DNA of 32,553 bases from NCBI GenBank assembly GCA_023515795.1, contig JALGPX010000104.1, forward strand, positions 9,576 through 42,128, read 5' to 3'. Position 1 is the stretch's first letter, and the number at the start of each line of letters is the position of its first letter. The DNA is from Amoeboaphelidium occidentale. Lineage: Eukaryota > Aphelidiomycota > Aphelidea. The notes below the pieces were generated by a model. That model did not search any database, was not told where the DNA came from, and saw only the letters and a list, made by a program, of their open reading frames with translations. Below, in pieces: positions 10,602-20,151 of this stretch. Position numbers and translations under genes: made by a program.

Positions 10602-13164
10602 TCACCTAACGCGCTTTGGAGACCCGGGTCTATCTTGAGACTTTGGCCTGGCACTTCTTCTCTTCTCTGATATCGGCCGACTATGGCGAGCTTTCTCGGC
10701 CTTCTCTTCTTTTTCCGCCTCGAGTTTCTTTCTTTTCACAGTCTCCTCTTCCTTTTGCTTTTCTTTCTTCTTGGCCTCTTCTAAATGTGTGTAATTGAGA
10801 TCCATCACAGGGTCTAGCTGTTTCTTAAAACTAATGTATATCACTGAGATCCCCATAGTGACCAGTATTAACATTGTCGCGATAATAGCTGCTGCTGCCG
10901 AGTAATCTATCTGTTGGTCGGGATTTGAGGACTGACTTGCTAACCGATTAGTTGTGGTCCTTTGTGTCAATCTAACTGTTGTAGTGGTCCTAGTTGTTAC
11001 TACTAATTGTTGAGCAGGAATTCGCTCAGGAAATTCAGAGGGGTAAAATGTTGCTGCGCTCTTAGAACCTACATAAACCACGCTTTNNNNNNNNNNNNNN
11101 NNNNNNNATTAGTTGTGGTCCTTTGTGTCAATCTAACTGTTGTAGTGGTCCTAGTTGTTACTACTAATTGCTGAGCAGGAATTCGCTCAGGAAATTCAGA
11201 GGGGTAAAATGTTGCTGCGCTCTTAGAACCTACATAAACCACGCTTTTGTCGGTGCAGTAAATATTAATTATATCTCCCAAAGGCTCAGAAAGCAAAATG
11301 TCTTCCGGCCAGTTTTGATCAACATTCCACTGTTTCATCGAACCTCCAAGATCCGCTGTGAAAAGGTAACCCAAGCAAAACACAGCCGCAACAGTAGAAT
11401 TTTGACGTAGCATGTCATCTTCTACTCCATAGATCTTGCCAACTATTTCCATTTTCGCCATATCCCATTTAATAATAGGAAAGGTCTCATAAACTATGTA
11501 CAGCATTCCATCCCCCAGAGTTATATCAACGAAACTTGGAGCCTTCTGAAGCACTCTAGTAATCTCAGCACCGTTCTTTGCCCAGTAAATAATCAGTCCA
11601 TCCACACTTGCGCTGAAAATGTTTTCCCCATAATCCAAGAACGAACGAATTTCAGATTCATGTGCTGTATAAAATCTAAGTATCGTTTTGGATTTGATGT
11701 CCCACCGTAGAATAGTTCCCTGCACGTTTCCGGTAAATAAAGTATCTCCAGATATCATCATTTTTGTAATTTGTACTTGGTTTGCTACAATTTAATAGTT
11801 TACTAAAGCTATACTACCTTGATAAGTATTCAAGATTATGCCGTTTTTATCTCTAACTTCAACCTGGCCGTTACTTCCAGCGATAGCAATATAAAATAAG
11901 TTGCTGGTCATTGAAGTAACATGAAAAATATCTAAAATGTGAGCGCCTTTCTAAATAGATACCCTTGATCACTATTGATGTTCTAGAACTGTCTTTCTCA
12001 TTTTTACGTAGGTATCCGGCATCGGATATGTAATAGATATTAAACGGATCCTGTGAGGAATATAGTATAATTTCATCTCTGCCATAAATATGCGTTTGGT
12101 CTGACTGAGAATTCCATAACAACATCGATGACTTGCTGTTCTCAAAGAGGGATATGTAGAGCCCTTCTTGTGATGCATACAAATTTGTAACGGGTCCGTT
12201 TTGATCTAAAAATCATCAGTAGCGACATAAGCTTACGAGTAATTGAATTCAATACTGTCAAATTAGAAAATTCCCACATTCTTGTTATTCTGTCATCACT
12301 GGCAGTATAAATGTAATCATCTACGCAACTTATAGATGTGATCTTGGCTGGAAACATCAAGATTTTCAAATGAGTAAACTTACCTGCGTTGCTTTTGCTT
12401 CTTACTAATGTTCCATCTTGAATTTTGTGAATAGCAAGGTCTCGAGTTACAGTTCCGACAACAAGATGATCCCCATCTCCACTAACAGCTATTGCCGTAA
12501 TCGGTTCCACTACAATATTACATTTAACATTGAAACCATACCATTAAAACTGTTCCCTTGGTTAAGATTCAACGATCTTACTTCAGTTCGACCGGTAGAG
12601 AGTCTTGTAAATATGATTCTTCCTCTAGACTGCAAAACGTAATCGCCACAGCAACGAACGGTCTGGAAATCTGTAGTGGAGCCGAAGTTGAACCAGTTTA
12701 TGCCTTGCCTAATCGCACCATACACATTTAGGCCAACAGACACAAAATTAGACCAAGATCCATCGAACCTTCGGAAGAATATTATTGAGCTTGTATCAGC
12801 ATTCCATTGCCTTAACATACCATTCACTGTTCCGGTGTACACAAAAGAACCTGACGCAGTAATCGCACTGATCGTTTCAGACTCACCTATCGGATTTAGT
12901 CAACTTTTAGTGCTTATACATACCGTTTAGTGTCTTTATAGCTGTTCTATTAACAATATCATATTGAATTATACTTCTATCTGTCCTTGCTGTGTATATA
13001 TACTCGCTTGTTACAGCAAATGTATTGACGGCCAGTTCCTTGACTATCGCACAGATCAGTGATATATGATGTAATATCTTACTAGGCTTAATGACATATG
13101 CGCCAGCCTGAAGGCAAAGTATGGCCCGAAGGATGAATGTTATATGAAGTATTATCAAGATCAT
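10602..13164 (-). CDS. Secreted type I membrane WD-propeller protein, paralog B
   Basis: Eight exons: 13083-13164, 12924-13043, 12542-12886, 12384-12509, 12237-12347, 11963-12205, 11818-11931, 10602-11784. All seven introns are phase 1, 31-39 bp. The last exon crosses an assembly gap with a 140-bp duplicated flank. Removing one copy plus the 21 N gives an intact frame and about 720 residues. The layout matches the neighbour at 8172-10561: signal peptide (MILIILHITFILRAILC), propeller, Thr-rich stalk (VVTTRTTTTVRL), one transmembrane helix at about 620-645 (IIATMLILVTMGISVIYISF), and a charged Lys/Glu-rich tail. Both tails begin with the shared juxtamembrane motif LDPVMDLNYT / LEPIMDLNYT. The paralogs lie head to tail 40 bp apart, so they arose by tandem duplication. 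Molecular role unknown. Confidence 0.85.
10947..11247. repeat. Unmerged contig overlap around 21-N gap
   Basis: The 140 bp at 10947-11086 reappears at 11108-11247, with 21 N (11087-11107) between. One base differs (AATTGTTGAG versus AATTGCTGAG). Copy plus gap is 161 bp, which breaks the frame of paralog B, while collapsing the copies restores it. This is an assembly artefact between two haplotype contigs. Confidence 0.92.
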
Positions 13165-13196
13165 CGTTTCTTTTTCCGAACTATTTGCTTGCAACG
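13165..13196. promoter_or_regulatory. 32-bp divergent intergenic spacer
   Basis: Only 32 bp, partly pyrimidine-rich (CGTTTCTTTTTCCG), separate the start codons of propeller paralog B (-) and uL5m (+). Transcription signals for each gene must overlap the other gene or be extremely short. An in-frame ATG for uL5m at 13137 would overlap paralog B. Confidence 0.5.
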
Positions 13197-14237
13197 ATGA
13201 GCTCGATAGTCAAAAGATTGTTTGCTAAAAGATTCTTAGCAACAGCAGCAGCTAATGCGACCAAGGCTGTGAATGAACAAGTCGCGTTTCCTTCAGCTGT
13301 TCTTTGTAGACTGGAAGAATACTACGATACGGTCTTAGCTGAGGATTTACTCGCGTTAAGTTATGATCACAATTTGGCGAATCCTTCTTCCATCTACAGA
13401 AAGGAGATAGATCAGCTGAATAAGGAACATAATCACGAATTTAGAGAATATCAAAGGCTAAAGCTCAAGGAAAGAGAATTGATAGCAAAAGAAGCAGCTG
13501 GCAAAGGAAAGAAATCGCGCTCTGAACGACTAGCAAACTTCGATCCATCCAAGAAGAGCAGCATCAACGCTGTCAATGCGCCTCCTAAACCAATTGAAAC
13601 GAGTGAAGCTTATAAAAAGTTTTTGGATCCTCCAGCGTTAAGTCAGGAAGAATTGGATGCAATGCCTAATGCTTACGAGCGATTACCGAGATTAATTGGC
13701 ATTAATTTGAAGATGGTGATGCCAAAAGCTGCTACACATTCAAAGAAGGTTTTACTCAATGGTATGCTAGCTATGCAGCTTGTTACTGGTCAACATGCAT
13801 CTCTGTATCGTGCTGAGTCTGCGAATGTTCAGCTGAGGATTCGAGAAGGATTTCCTATAGGTGTTCAGGCAAAGATCACTGATACCCGCGCCATTTACAA
13901 TTTCCTAGAGAAGTTTGTGGAGATTGTTCTTCCGAAGCTGCGAGATTTTAGAGGATTTACTCAAAGCATTGGCGATGGAACAGGAAAACGCTTGAAAATC
14001 GAATTAGATTCTGAAGCATGGGACAGTTTCCCTGAAATCGAATTGGCGTATCTGAAATTCGCTCAAAGAGGTTCTCCGGCTGCATTGCAAAAGTTTGAAA
14101 TTGAATTCGTTACTAACGCGGCTAATGATGAAGATGCAAGATTGTTGCTGAGCGGTTTCAAATTACCGTTAACTTTTAGAGATCCTGTTACTGTGGTCGA
14201 AGAAGAAGTTAAAATCGACAATGTTCATGATGTTTAA
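13197..14237 (+). CDS. uL5m: Mitochondrial large-subunit ribosomal protein uL5m
   Basis: The 346-residue protein begins with an Arg/Lys/Ala-rich, acid-free presequence (MSSIVKRLFAKRFLATAAAN). The C-terminal half carries the uL5 signature: LRIREGFPIGVQAKIT, then YNFLEKFVEIVLPKLRDFRG and the FPEIE segment. uL5 sits in the central protuberance of the large ribosomal subunit and contacts 5S rRNA where that is present. The protein is longer than bacterial uL5 (about 180 residues), with a lysine-rich linker at about residues 80-140, similar to yeast Mrpl7. I chose the ATG at 13197 because it begins the presequence directly; the ATG at 13137 would add 20 residues and overlap the divergent gene. Confidence 0.9.
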   Translation: MSSIVKRLFAKRFLATAAANATKAVNEQVAFPSAVLCRLEEYYDTVLAEDLLALSYDHNLANPSSIYRKEIDQLNKEHNHEFREYQRLKLKERELIAKEAAGKGKKSRSERLANFDPSKKSSINAVNAPPKPIETSEAYKKFLDPPALSQEELDAMPNAYERLPRLIGINLKMVMPKAATHSKKVLLNGMLAMQLVTGQHASLYRAESANVQLRIREGFPIGVQAKITDTRAIYNFLEKFVEIVLPKLRDFRGFTQSIGDGTGKRLKIELDSEAWDSFPEIELAYLKFAQRGSPAALQKFEIEFVTNAANDEDARLLLSGFKLPLTFRDPVTVVEEEVKIDNVHDV

Positions 14238-14369
14238 ATAAATGCCGCAGGGATATAAAAGATGATTTTGTCAAGTAACAGCGCGCAAGACCGATTTCGG
14301 TTCCTTTGGTGAGATTTCGATATTGAAACAACGATATCGTTCTTTCTTTCTGCAAAACACTTCCGGAAG

Positions 14370-15767
14370 ATGGTTGATTATAAAACCTTGGCAATTCAGC
14401 TTTCTGTTGGGATTTATCTGTTGGAACAGTACCTGTGCTTTAGGCAACATAGAAAGCTTTTAAGTGTCAAGAAAAGAACAGCTGAGCTTGAGCAATTGTT
14501 AAGCGAGCAGGAGTTTAAAAAGACACGAGCTTATGCTCTTGATAAAAGTTCATTTGGGTTCATTTCAGGTCTGATTACTCAATTGATATACTGGTCCATG
14601 CTTTACTATGAGTTTATTCCTTATGTCTGGTCAGTATCGGCAGATGTCTTGGTTAAGATTGGGTTCACTGCTGCAGCTGGTACCTACTTTGAAGTTTTGC
14701 AGACTTTGATGTACTTGAGCATTTTCGGTATCGTTAATGTATTGTTAACTTTACCTCTAAGTCTGTACTCTACTTTTGTATTGGAACAAAAGCACGGATT
14801 CAATAATCAGACTTTGGCACTGTTTCTGTCTGATATAGTCAAGACTTTGGTGCTGACAGCTGTTATTGGTTATCCCTTTGTGGCTTTGTTCATTTATCTT
14901 GTTCGATACACTGGAGAGTCATTCTACATGTATGTTTCTCCTTTCGTTCTGCTGTTGCAACTATTCATTCTGACAATTTATCCAACAGTTATTCAACCAC
15001 TATTCAACAAAGTCGAGCCTTTACCAGAAGGAAGTCTAAGGACTGCGATCGAGGAATTGGCTTCATCTGTGAATTTTCCTTTAACGAAGCTATTTGTTAT
15101 TGATGGCTCAAAGAGATCAAATCATTCGAATGCATACTTTTACGGTTTCTTCAACAACAAGAGAATCGTCTTATTTGATACCTTATTGGAGCAAGTCAAA
15201 GAAACAGAAGATATTGTTGCTGTTTTAGCTCATGAAATCGGTCACTGGTTTCACTCGCACACTTTGAAGATGGTTGTAGTTGGTCAAGTACACTTATTCA
15301 TCATGTTTTGGTTCTTTTCTACAATGTACAAGAACGCAAAGATGTTTACTGATTTCGGATTCAAAATCAACGAAACATCAACTGGCGTTGAACAGTTTCC
15401 AATTGTCGTATCGTTGCTGCTATTTTCATACTTGTACACGCCAGTTGAAGCGGTTTTATCTTTCGGAATGAACATCATGTCCAGACATTTCGAGTTTCAA
15501 GCTGATCAGTATGCTGCTAAAAGGAACATGCAACAAGAACTTATTTCTGCTCTACTAAAGTTATCGGTGGAAAACAAGGGTGTCTTGTGGCCTGATGAGT
15601 GGTATTCTGCATGGAATCACAGTCATCCGCCTGTATTGGAGCGTATTAAAGCGCTTGGAGGAATCAAACCAAAGAAGAATACTTCAAAAGAATCCAAATC
15701 ACCAATGTCTACTAGGGATGAAAAGGAGAAGTATCTTTTTGATGAAGTATTGAAAAAGCAGAAATAG
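14370..15767 (+). CDS. STE24: CAAX prenyl protease 1, STE24/ZMPSTE24 (M48)
   Basis: The 465-residue single-exon integral membrane zinc metalloprotease removes the AAX tripeptide from farnesylated CAAX proteins at the ER and inner nuclear membrane. The zinc motif HEIGH lies at about residues 286-290, and the third ligand is the Glu of FEFQAD at about 374. Other marks are TRAYALDKSSFGF near the N-terminus, LPLSLYSTFVLEQKHGFN, and the C-terminal SHPPVLERI. Multiple hydrophobic segments flank the catalytic part, as in the family. The last four residues, KKQK, fit a dilysine ER-retrieval signal. It converges on TBP with an 87-bp spacer. Confidence 0.96.
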   Translation: MVDYKTLAIQLSVGIYLLEQYLCFRQHRKLLSVKKRTAELEQLLSEQEFKKTRAYALDKSSFGFISGLITQLIYWSMLYYEFIPYVWSVSADVLVKIGFTAAAGTYFEVLQTLMYLSIFGIVNVLLTLPLSLYSTFVLEQKHGFNNQTLALFLSDIVKTLVLTAVIGYPFVALFIYLVRYTGESFYMYVSPFVLLLQLFILTIYPTVIQPLFNKVEPLPEGSLRTAIEELASSVNFPLTKLFVIDGSKRSNHSNAYFYGFFNNKRIVLFDTLLEQVKETEDIVAVLAHEIGHWFHSHTLKMVVVGQVHLFIMFWFFSTMYKNAKMFTDFGFKINETSTGVEQFPIVVSLLLFSYLYTPVEAVLSFGMNIMSRHFEFQADQYAAKRNMQQELISALLKLSVENKGVLWPDEWYSAWNHSHPPVLERIKALGGIKPKKNTSKESKSPMSTRDEKEKYLFDEVLKKQK

Positions 15768-15854
15768 AAATGAGTATCTTCCGACGTTTTAATAATTTAT
15801 TTTAATGGTGATGATCAGATTGTGTGTTGGGCATAAAAACCATTCGATAACTAT

Positions 15855-16701
15855 TCACGCCTGAGCAGGCTTTCTGAATTCAGATAGTACAGGATAAATC
15901 AACTCAAACGCTTGATAAATCTCCTCCCTAACTTTGGCGCCTGTAAGAACAATCTTGCCAGAAACAAAGATCAATAGAACAATCTTTGGCTTGACCATTC
16001 TGTAAATCAGACCAGGAAACAGTTCAGGTTCATATGATGAATAATGTCCGTGCGCGTAAGCCAAACCTTCCAAACGAATCGGAAACTGGACATCGCAACT
16101 ACCCACAATATTCTGAATCTTGAATTCTGTGAACTTTGCTGGAAATCCGAGCTTTTGAATAATACGAGCGTACTTTCTACACAGGGAAAAGGTAAGACTT
16201 ATGCTTTCAAAAAGCAATAAAACGGCACCTGGCTGCCAATCTGCTCAAATCCTCAGTCCGAGCACCGGTAACCACCATTTTGCCACTAGCAAATATGAGC
16301 GCTGTAGTCTTTGGATCCCTAATTCTCATAATGACAGCAGCAAATCGCTAATAGAATGAATAATAAGTCTTACTCAAAGAATAGGCGAATGAACTCACCT
16401 TTGGATTATACTCGGCATTTCTAGAATGAAGCGCAATCGTCTTCAGATCCAATTTGCAGTCTAAGTTTACAGTAGCGACAATATTTTGAAGTGTTGGTAC
16501 TATTCCGGATGGATGCGCTCCAGTGGTTGTAGCTGCTGCTGCTCCAGCTCCAGTAGCAGAACCGGATCCTTCAGCTTCAGCGTTTTCAGGCTGCGTAGAG
16601 CTGCCTTGGCTTTGAGTGGATGCAATGATTTCAGGTGGCCCTACTTGCTGCTGCTGCTGCTGCTGATTCTGTTGCGGTAAGAAAAGATTAAATTGATCCA
16701 T
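15855..16701 (-). CDS. TBP: TATA-box-binding protein
   Basis: Three exons (16399-16701, 16229-16347, 15855-16176) with introns of 51 and 52 bp give 247 residues. The C-terminal saddle has both TBP repeats: [43 protein letters not shown] and [10 protein letters not shown], then [37 protein letters not shown] and [21 protein letters not shown] nucleates transcription by RNA polymerases I, II and III. The N-terminus carries a glutamine run and an Ala/Gly/Thr-rich linker, as in many TBPs. I took the ATG at 16701. Two ATTGGC motifs (GCCAAT on the coding strand) lie 80 and 98 bp upstream. Confidence 0.97.
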
Positions 16702-16780
16702 AGTCCACTTCACTTCTGAATTCGCACTTCCACGTCAAGCAAGAAAAGAAAAACGGCGGCGAGCGATTTCTGTGATAGTG

Positions 16781-16805
16781 ATTGGCTCAAGCGATCCAAT
16801 TGGCC
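16781..16805 (-). promoter_or_regulatory. Two CCAAT boxes upstream of TBP
   Basis: ATTGGC occurs at 16781-16786 and 16799-16804, the latter within the palindrome CCAATTGG. On the TBP coding strand these read GCCAAT, the NF-Y core, 80-100 bp upstream of the ATG. Confidence 0.5.
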
Positions 16806-17431
16806 AGATAGTGCAATAAACTTTACCGGCCATAACCTTTATTTTGTGGATAAATAGAGCTGCATCTTTTATGCAGCGGTCACTGATTTTTCGGCTCAGA
16901 CTTGCCTACTGAAACTTGGGTGTCTTTCTCCGGTTAAACAGTAATGAACTGCGACATTAGCCATGTAATGAGCTGCTGTAACATCATTCTTAACAACGAG
17001 ATTCTACCCAGTTGAGGTCTTATAGTCTTTGCACTTCAGAATTCTATTTCCTTCATTCTCGGATTATGTCAAGAGGATAAGAGCTTCTTGGAGTATTTAC
17101 GGAAAGCTATCGATGCTTCTTCTTTACCAACACTTCCTTCAACTTGATCACATCCGGTTTCATATTCTCTGTCAGTATCACTTTACCCTGAACTTCAAAC
17201 ATCTTGTCAATCGCTTACAAAGCTGCGCAGAGCGTCCTGTCAACGCTTTTATGAGTTCAAACAACATCCAAGACACACTGAACATGGATCTTGAGTTAAT
17301 TTGAATCCACGAAACCTGGGCTCATATATCTAATCCCGCTACAGGGCGCGAATTTAAAATTTCACCTCTTTAATTTTAATATATTTCTCCAAGAGTCATA
17401 AGGCGATGAAATCTGAAACGATTTTTCTTGA
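16806..17431. other. Intergenic region, no recognised gene
   Basis: Between the TBP promoter and the end of the Nup133-like gene I see no tRNA, snRNA or known coding sequence. On the minus strand a short frame reads MFEVQGKVILTENMKPDV and on to a stop after 31 codons (about 17109-17204). It has coding-like codons but no match I know. A 91-codon plus-strand frame at 17029-17304 has no family features. The region could hold a small unrecognised gene, an ncRNA, or an unrecognised 3' exon of the Nup133-like gene. Confidence 0.5.
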
Positions 17432-19909
17432 TCATAGTACCATGTACTCCTGCAACTGCTCTTCCATCATTTGCTGACTCTCTACAGCAGCCAATGCAAC
17501 AATCTTTTTCAGAACACCAATATCCTTTTCATTACTCGAGTGTTGCATCATTACATCTAGACCCTTCTTGTACTCTTTCCTCCTCAATAATATCAACCAT
17601 TTCAATTCCTGACTCAAAGTAGCTGCATATTCCTGTAATTTAAATTCCCTCTGCAACTCTTCCATAAACAGAATATCCATCAATTCCTTCAATCTTCTCT
17701 GTGCCATATACTCTTCTACTAAACATTTAACAAACTCCTTGCCATACTCTGTACACAAATCAAACAACATACTACTCTGATTAGAAGACGAAGAAGAAGT
17801 TGCTTCACTTAATGCTACTAATCCATACAATAATTTGTATCGTTCACATAATTGTATAGCCAGAATATTATTGTACTGACTCAAATTCTTGATGACACTA
17901 ACTACAACAGATTTATAATCATCATCATCATCATCATCATCATTATTATTATTATCATTATTCTCAGTGGAAGAATCTTCAGTACTGTAATTGTGCATAA
18001 AGTACACTAATAATTCACTCATTTTAACCAAATACTCTCCATCCAGAACCGAAAGAGCACAATCATACACATTTCTCAACAATTCAACAGAATTCGCACT
18101 GACACTAACATTACCCACACTCAAGTATGGATAATAACAACACAAACACAATTCAACCAATCTCAACAATGACTCTTCATCTTGTCCTGTAGCAGTATTA
18201 ATCTGATCATTGTAATACAATTCCACCAATTCTTCTATTCTATCCAAATACAATTGAAAGAATACCTTGACCAAACCAAAACTTTTTTGTTCCAATTCCA
18301 TCACCAACAATCTTTTCAGCACAAGTGATTCAACAAATTCTGAATTCACAGTATAATACCTAAACAATTCTCTACCAGCCAACAATCTTACTGAGAATTT
18401 AAAACAATCCTCATAAACACTCTTGTCAGTGATTTGATTTCTCTCCAAATAATCCAATAATCGTTGCAACATTTCACTCTTTTCTTTCAATACATCCAAT
18501 ACATCTTCTTTTGTACTGAATCTGTACAACTTTTCTAAAACTCTGCAAAGACTCGCCTTTAATTTAAGATTAAATCCTTTCTCATTAGATTTATGTTGTC
18601 TCAATAAAACAGATACATTCTGTGTAGAAAATGCAACCAAATCCAAAATCCTATCAATCTCTTCATGATCATCAGTATCCTCAGTATTCTGGTTCAAAGC
18701 AGTCAAGTCTTTAGAAGAAGCAGTAATATATGGATAATATTCTAATGAATACAAGACAGCTTCTCCATCAATACCAGAATCAGATAGAATGTAGTACAAG
18801 TGTTCCTTTGATAGAGAAACTACAGAAGATATTCCAATAATTCTAATGACGTCATACAATTCCAATTTATCCTTCTGAGTAAGAATAAAAGTAGAAATCT
18901 CTTTTGTAGAATAAACAGAAACCAACTGGTGATTGTCTCCCACAACAATGGAAGTACACAATTTACCATTTAATACTTTGACACTATTTCCATCATTAAT
19001 TACAGAAACAGAAGAAGAATCATTATTGTTGTTGTATACTCTATACATTTTACCATTACTACACAATACAATCAAACTAAAATCTTCTTCTTTATCTTCA
19101 GTAGTAGAATTAACTACAATTACAAAATCAGATACAACACCACAATCTCTTCCTTCTGTAATAGAAATATCTTTAATGTGTTGTAGTAATTCTGTATTTT
19201 GATTATACTTGTAATACTCTATAACAATTCCATTCTCTTTTAATATAAACACTGAATCATCATTCCAAGATTTCATTACAACAACATTAGAGAAAGTATT
19301 ATTAGAAGAAGTATTATTAGAAAAAAGAATAGAAATAAATTTTTTGCAGTGATAAACCTTCTTTAATAAATTTCTACTGTTTAAAAAGTATATACTAAAA
19401 TTAGAATTCAATCCATCTTGTTTAGAAAGTAAAAGGAAACCATCTCTAAATGGACATACACTGGAAGTAATGATTGAAGGTAATTCAACAGAATATTTTT
19501 CCACACCATCAAATGAATAAATTTTTAGTAGTGATTGTGATTGTGACTGAATTACAAGTATTTCTCCTGTAGTAGTATTAACATCAACAAAAGATGAATC
19601 AGATGAATCAAAAGGAATAGAAATCAATTCAAATGTTTTTGTATTATACAATTGTAATGACTCATCATCATCCTTCTTTATGCTAATCACATGAGGTATT
19701 CCTTCCTTTGATACAAATACTCTTCTACTATTTAAAAAAGTAAAAGTAGAAATAGAATCTTCTCTTTTTAGAATTCTCTTTTCATTCTGTAAAATAATTT
19801 CATTATTATTATTATTATTAGAAAAAGAAGAAGAAGAAGAAGAAGGATGTTGTTGTTGAGTGGTTGATTTAGCAGTTGTTGTATTTAATTTGGAGTATTT
19901 TGAAAACAT
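17432..19909 (-). CDS. Nup133-like nucleoporin (propeller plus helical stack)
   Basis: The 825-residue protein has a low-complexity N-terminus (TTQQQ, Ser6, Asn6), a beta-rich region at about 50-400 consistent with a propeller, then an alpha-solenoid with a long Asn/Asp run at about 650. The segment from ILAIQLCERY through GKEFVKCLVEEYMAQRRL to LKWLILLRRKEYKKGLDVM and LKKIVALAAV follows the order of the human NUP133 helical region (ASLAEKY, FLFRWYLEKG, LSWLHEINSQELEKA, LGLSKLAAL). Nup133 is a Y-complex scaffold subunit of the nuclear pore. The protein stops soon after this segment, so the roughly 200-residue Nup107-binding C-terminus of Nup133 is missing or lies in an unrecognised exon. Other scaffold proteins with this build (Vps class C, Nup155) are less likely. 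A second allelic copy of the 5' end follows at 19928-20130. Confidence 0.65.
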   Translation of the reverse strand: MFSKYSKLNTTTAKSTTQQQHPSSSSSSFSNNNNNNEIILQNEKRILKREDSISTFTFLNSRRVFVSKEGIPHVISIKKDDDESLQLYNTKTFELISIPFDSSDSSFVDVNTTTGEILVIQSQSQSLLKIYSFDGVEKYSVELPSIITSSVCPFRDGFLLLSKQDGLNSNFSIYFLNSRNLLKKVYHCKKFISILFSNNTSSNNTFSNVVVMKSWNDDSVFILKENGIVIEYYKYNQNTELLQHIKDISITEGRDCGVVSDFVIVVNSTTEDKEEDFSLIVLCSNGKMYRVYNNNNDSSSVSVINDGNSVKVLNGKLCTSIVVGDNHQLVSVYSTKEISTFILTQKDKLELYDVIRIIGISSVVSLSKEHLYYILSDSGIDGEAVLYSLEYYPYITASSKDLTALNQNTEDTDDHEEIDRILDLVAFSTQNVSVLLRQHKSNEKGFNLKLKASLCRVLEKLYRFSTKEDVLDVLKEKSEMLQRLLDYLERNQITDKSVYEDCFKFSVRLLAGRELFRYYTVNSEFVESLVLKRLLVMELEQKSFGLVKVFFQLYLDRIEELVELYYNDQINTATGQDEESLLRLVELCLCCYYPYLSVGNVSVSANSVELLRNVYDCALSVLDGEYLVKMSELLVYFMHNYSTEDSSTENNDNNNNDDDDDDDDYKSVVVSVIKNLSQYNNILAIQLCERYKLLYGLVALSEATSSSSSNQSSMLFDLCTEYGKEFVKCLVEEYMAQRRLKELMDILFMEELQREFKLQEYAATLSQELKWLILLRRKEYKKGLDVMMQHSSNEKDIGVLKKIVALAAVESQQMMEEQLQEYMVL

Positions 19910-20000
19910 TCAATCAGTTTTCTTATNACTATTTAAAAAAGTAAAAGTAGAAATAGAATCTTCTCTTTTTAGAATTCTCTTTTCATTCTGTAAAATAATT

Positions 20001-20033
<33 letters not shown>

Positions 20034-20130
20034 GAAAAAGAAGAAGAAGGATGTTGTTGTTGAGTGGTTGATTTAGCAGTTGTTGTATTTAATTTGGAGT
20101 ATTTTGAAAACATTCAATCAGTTTTCTTAT
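19727..20130. repeat. Unmerged allelic overlap around a single N
   Basis: Sequence 19727-19926 is repeated at 19928-20130 across one N (19927). Both copies include the Nup133-like start codon (ATG at 19909 and at 20113). The copies differ in microsatellite length: ATT runs of 6 versus 10 units (Asn6 versus Asn10) and AAG runs coding for a longer versus shorter Ser tract. This looks like two alleles left side by side by the assembler; the real promoter is the sequence beyond 20113. Confidence 0.9.
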
Positions 20131-20151
20131 AGAAAAGAAGAAGAGGGTGTG

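Noticed and set aside
10947-11247. Short tandem duplication in propeller paralog B
   Set aside because: The copies flank an N gap, differ by one base, and collapsing them restores the frame, so this is an assembly overlap.
13137-13196. Upstream ATG for uL5m
   Set aside because: It would overlap the divergent gene and add residues before an already good mitochondrial presequence.
16702-16713. Upstream GTG start for TBP
   Set aside because: Nuclear genes start at ATG; the ATG at 16701 fits.
17029-17304. 91-codon plus-strand open frame in the large spacer
   Set aside because: No recognisable motif and unusual His/Leu/Phe-rich composition; kept only as part of the unexplained spacer.
19910-20113. 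Separate small gene encoding an N-terminal copy of the Nup133-like protein
   Set aside because: It is the allelic duplicate across the single N and stops at the gap; not an independent gene.
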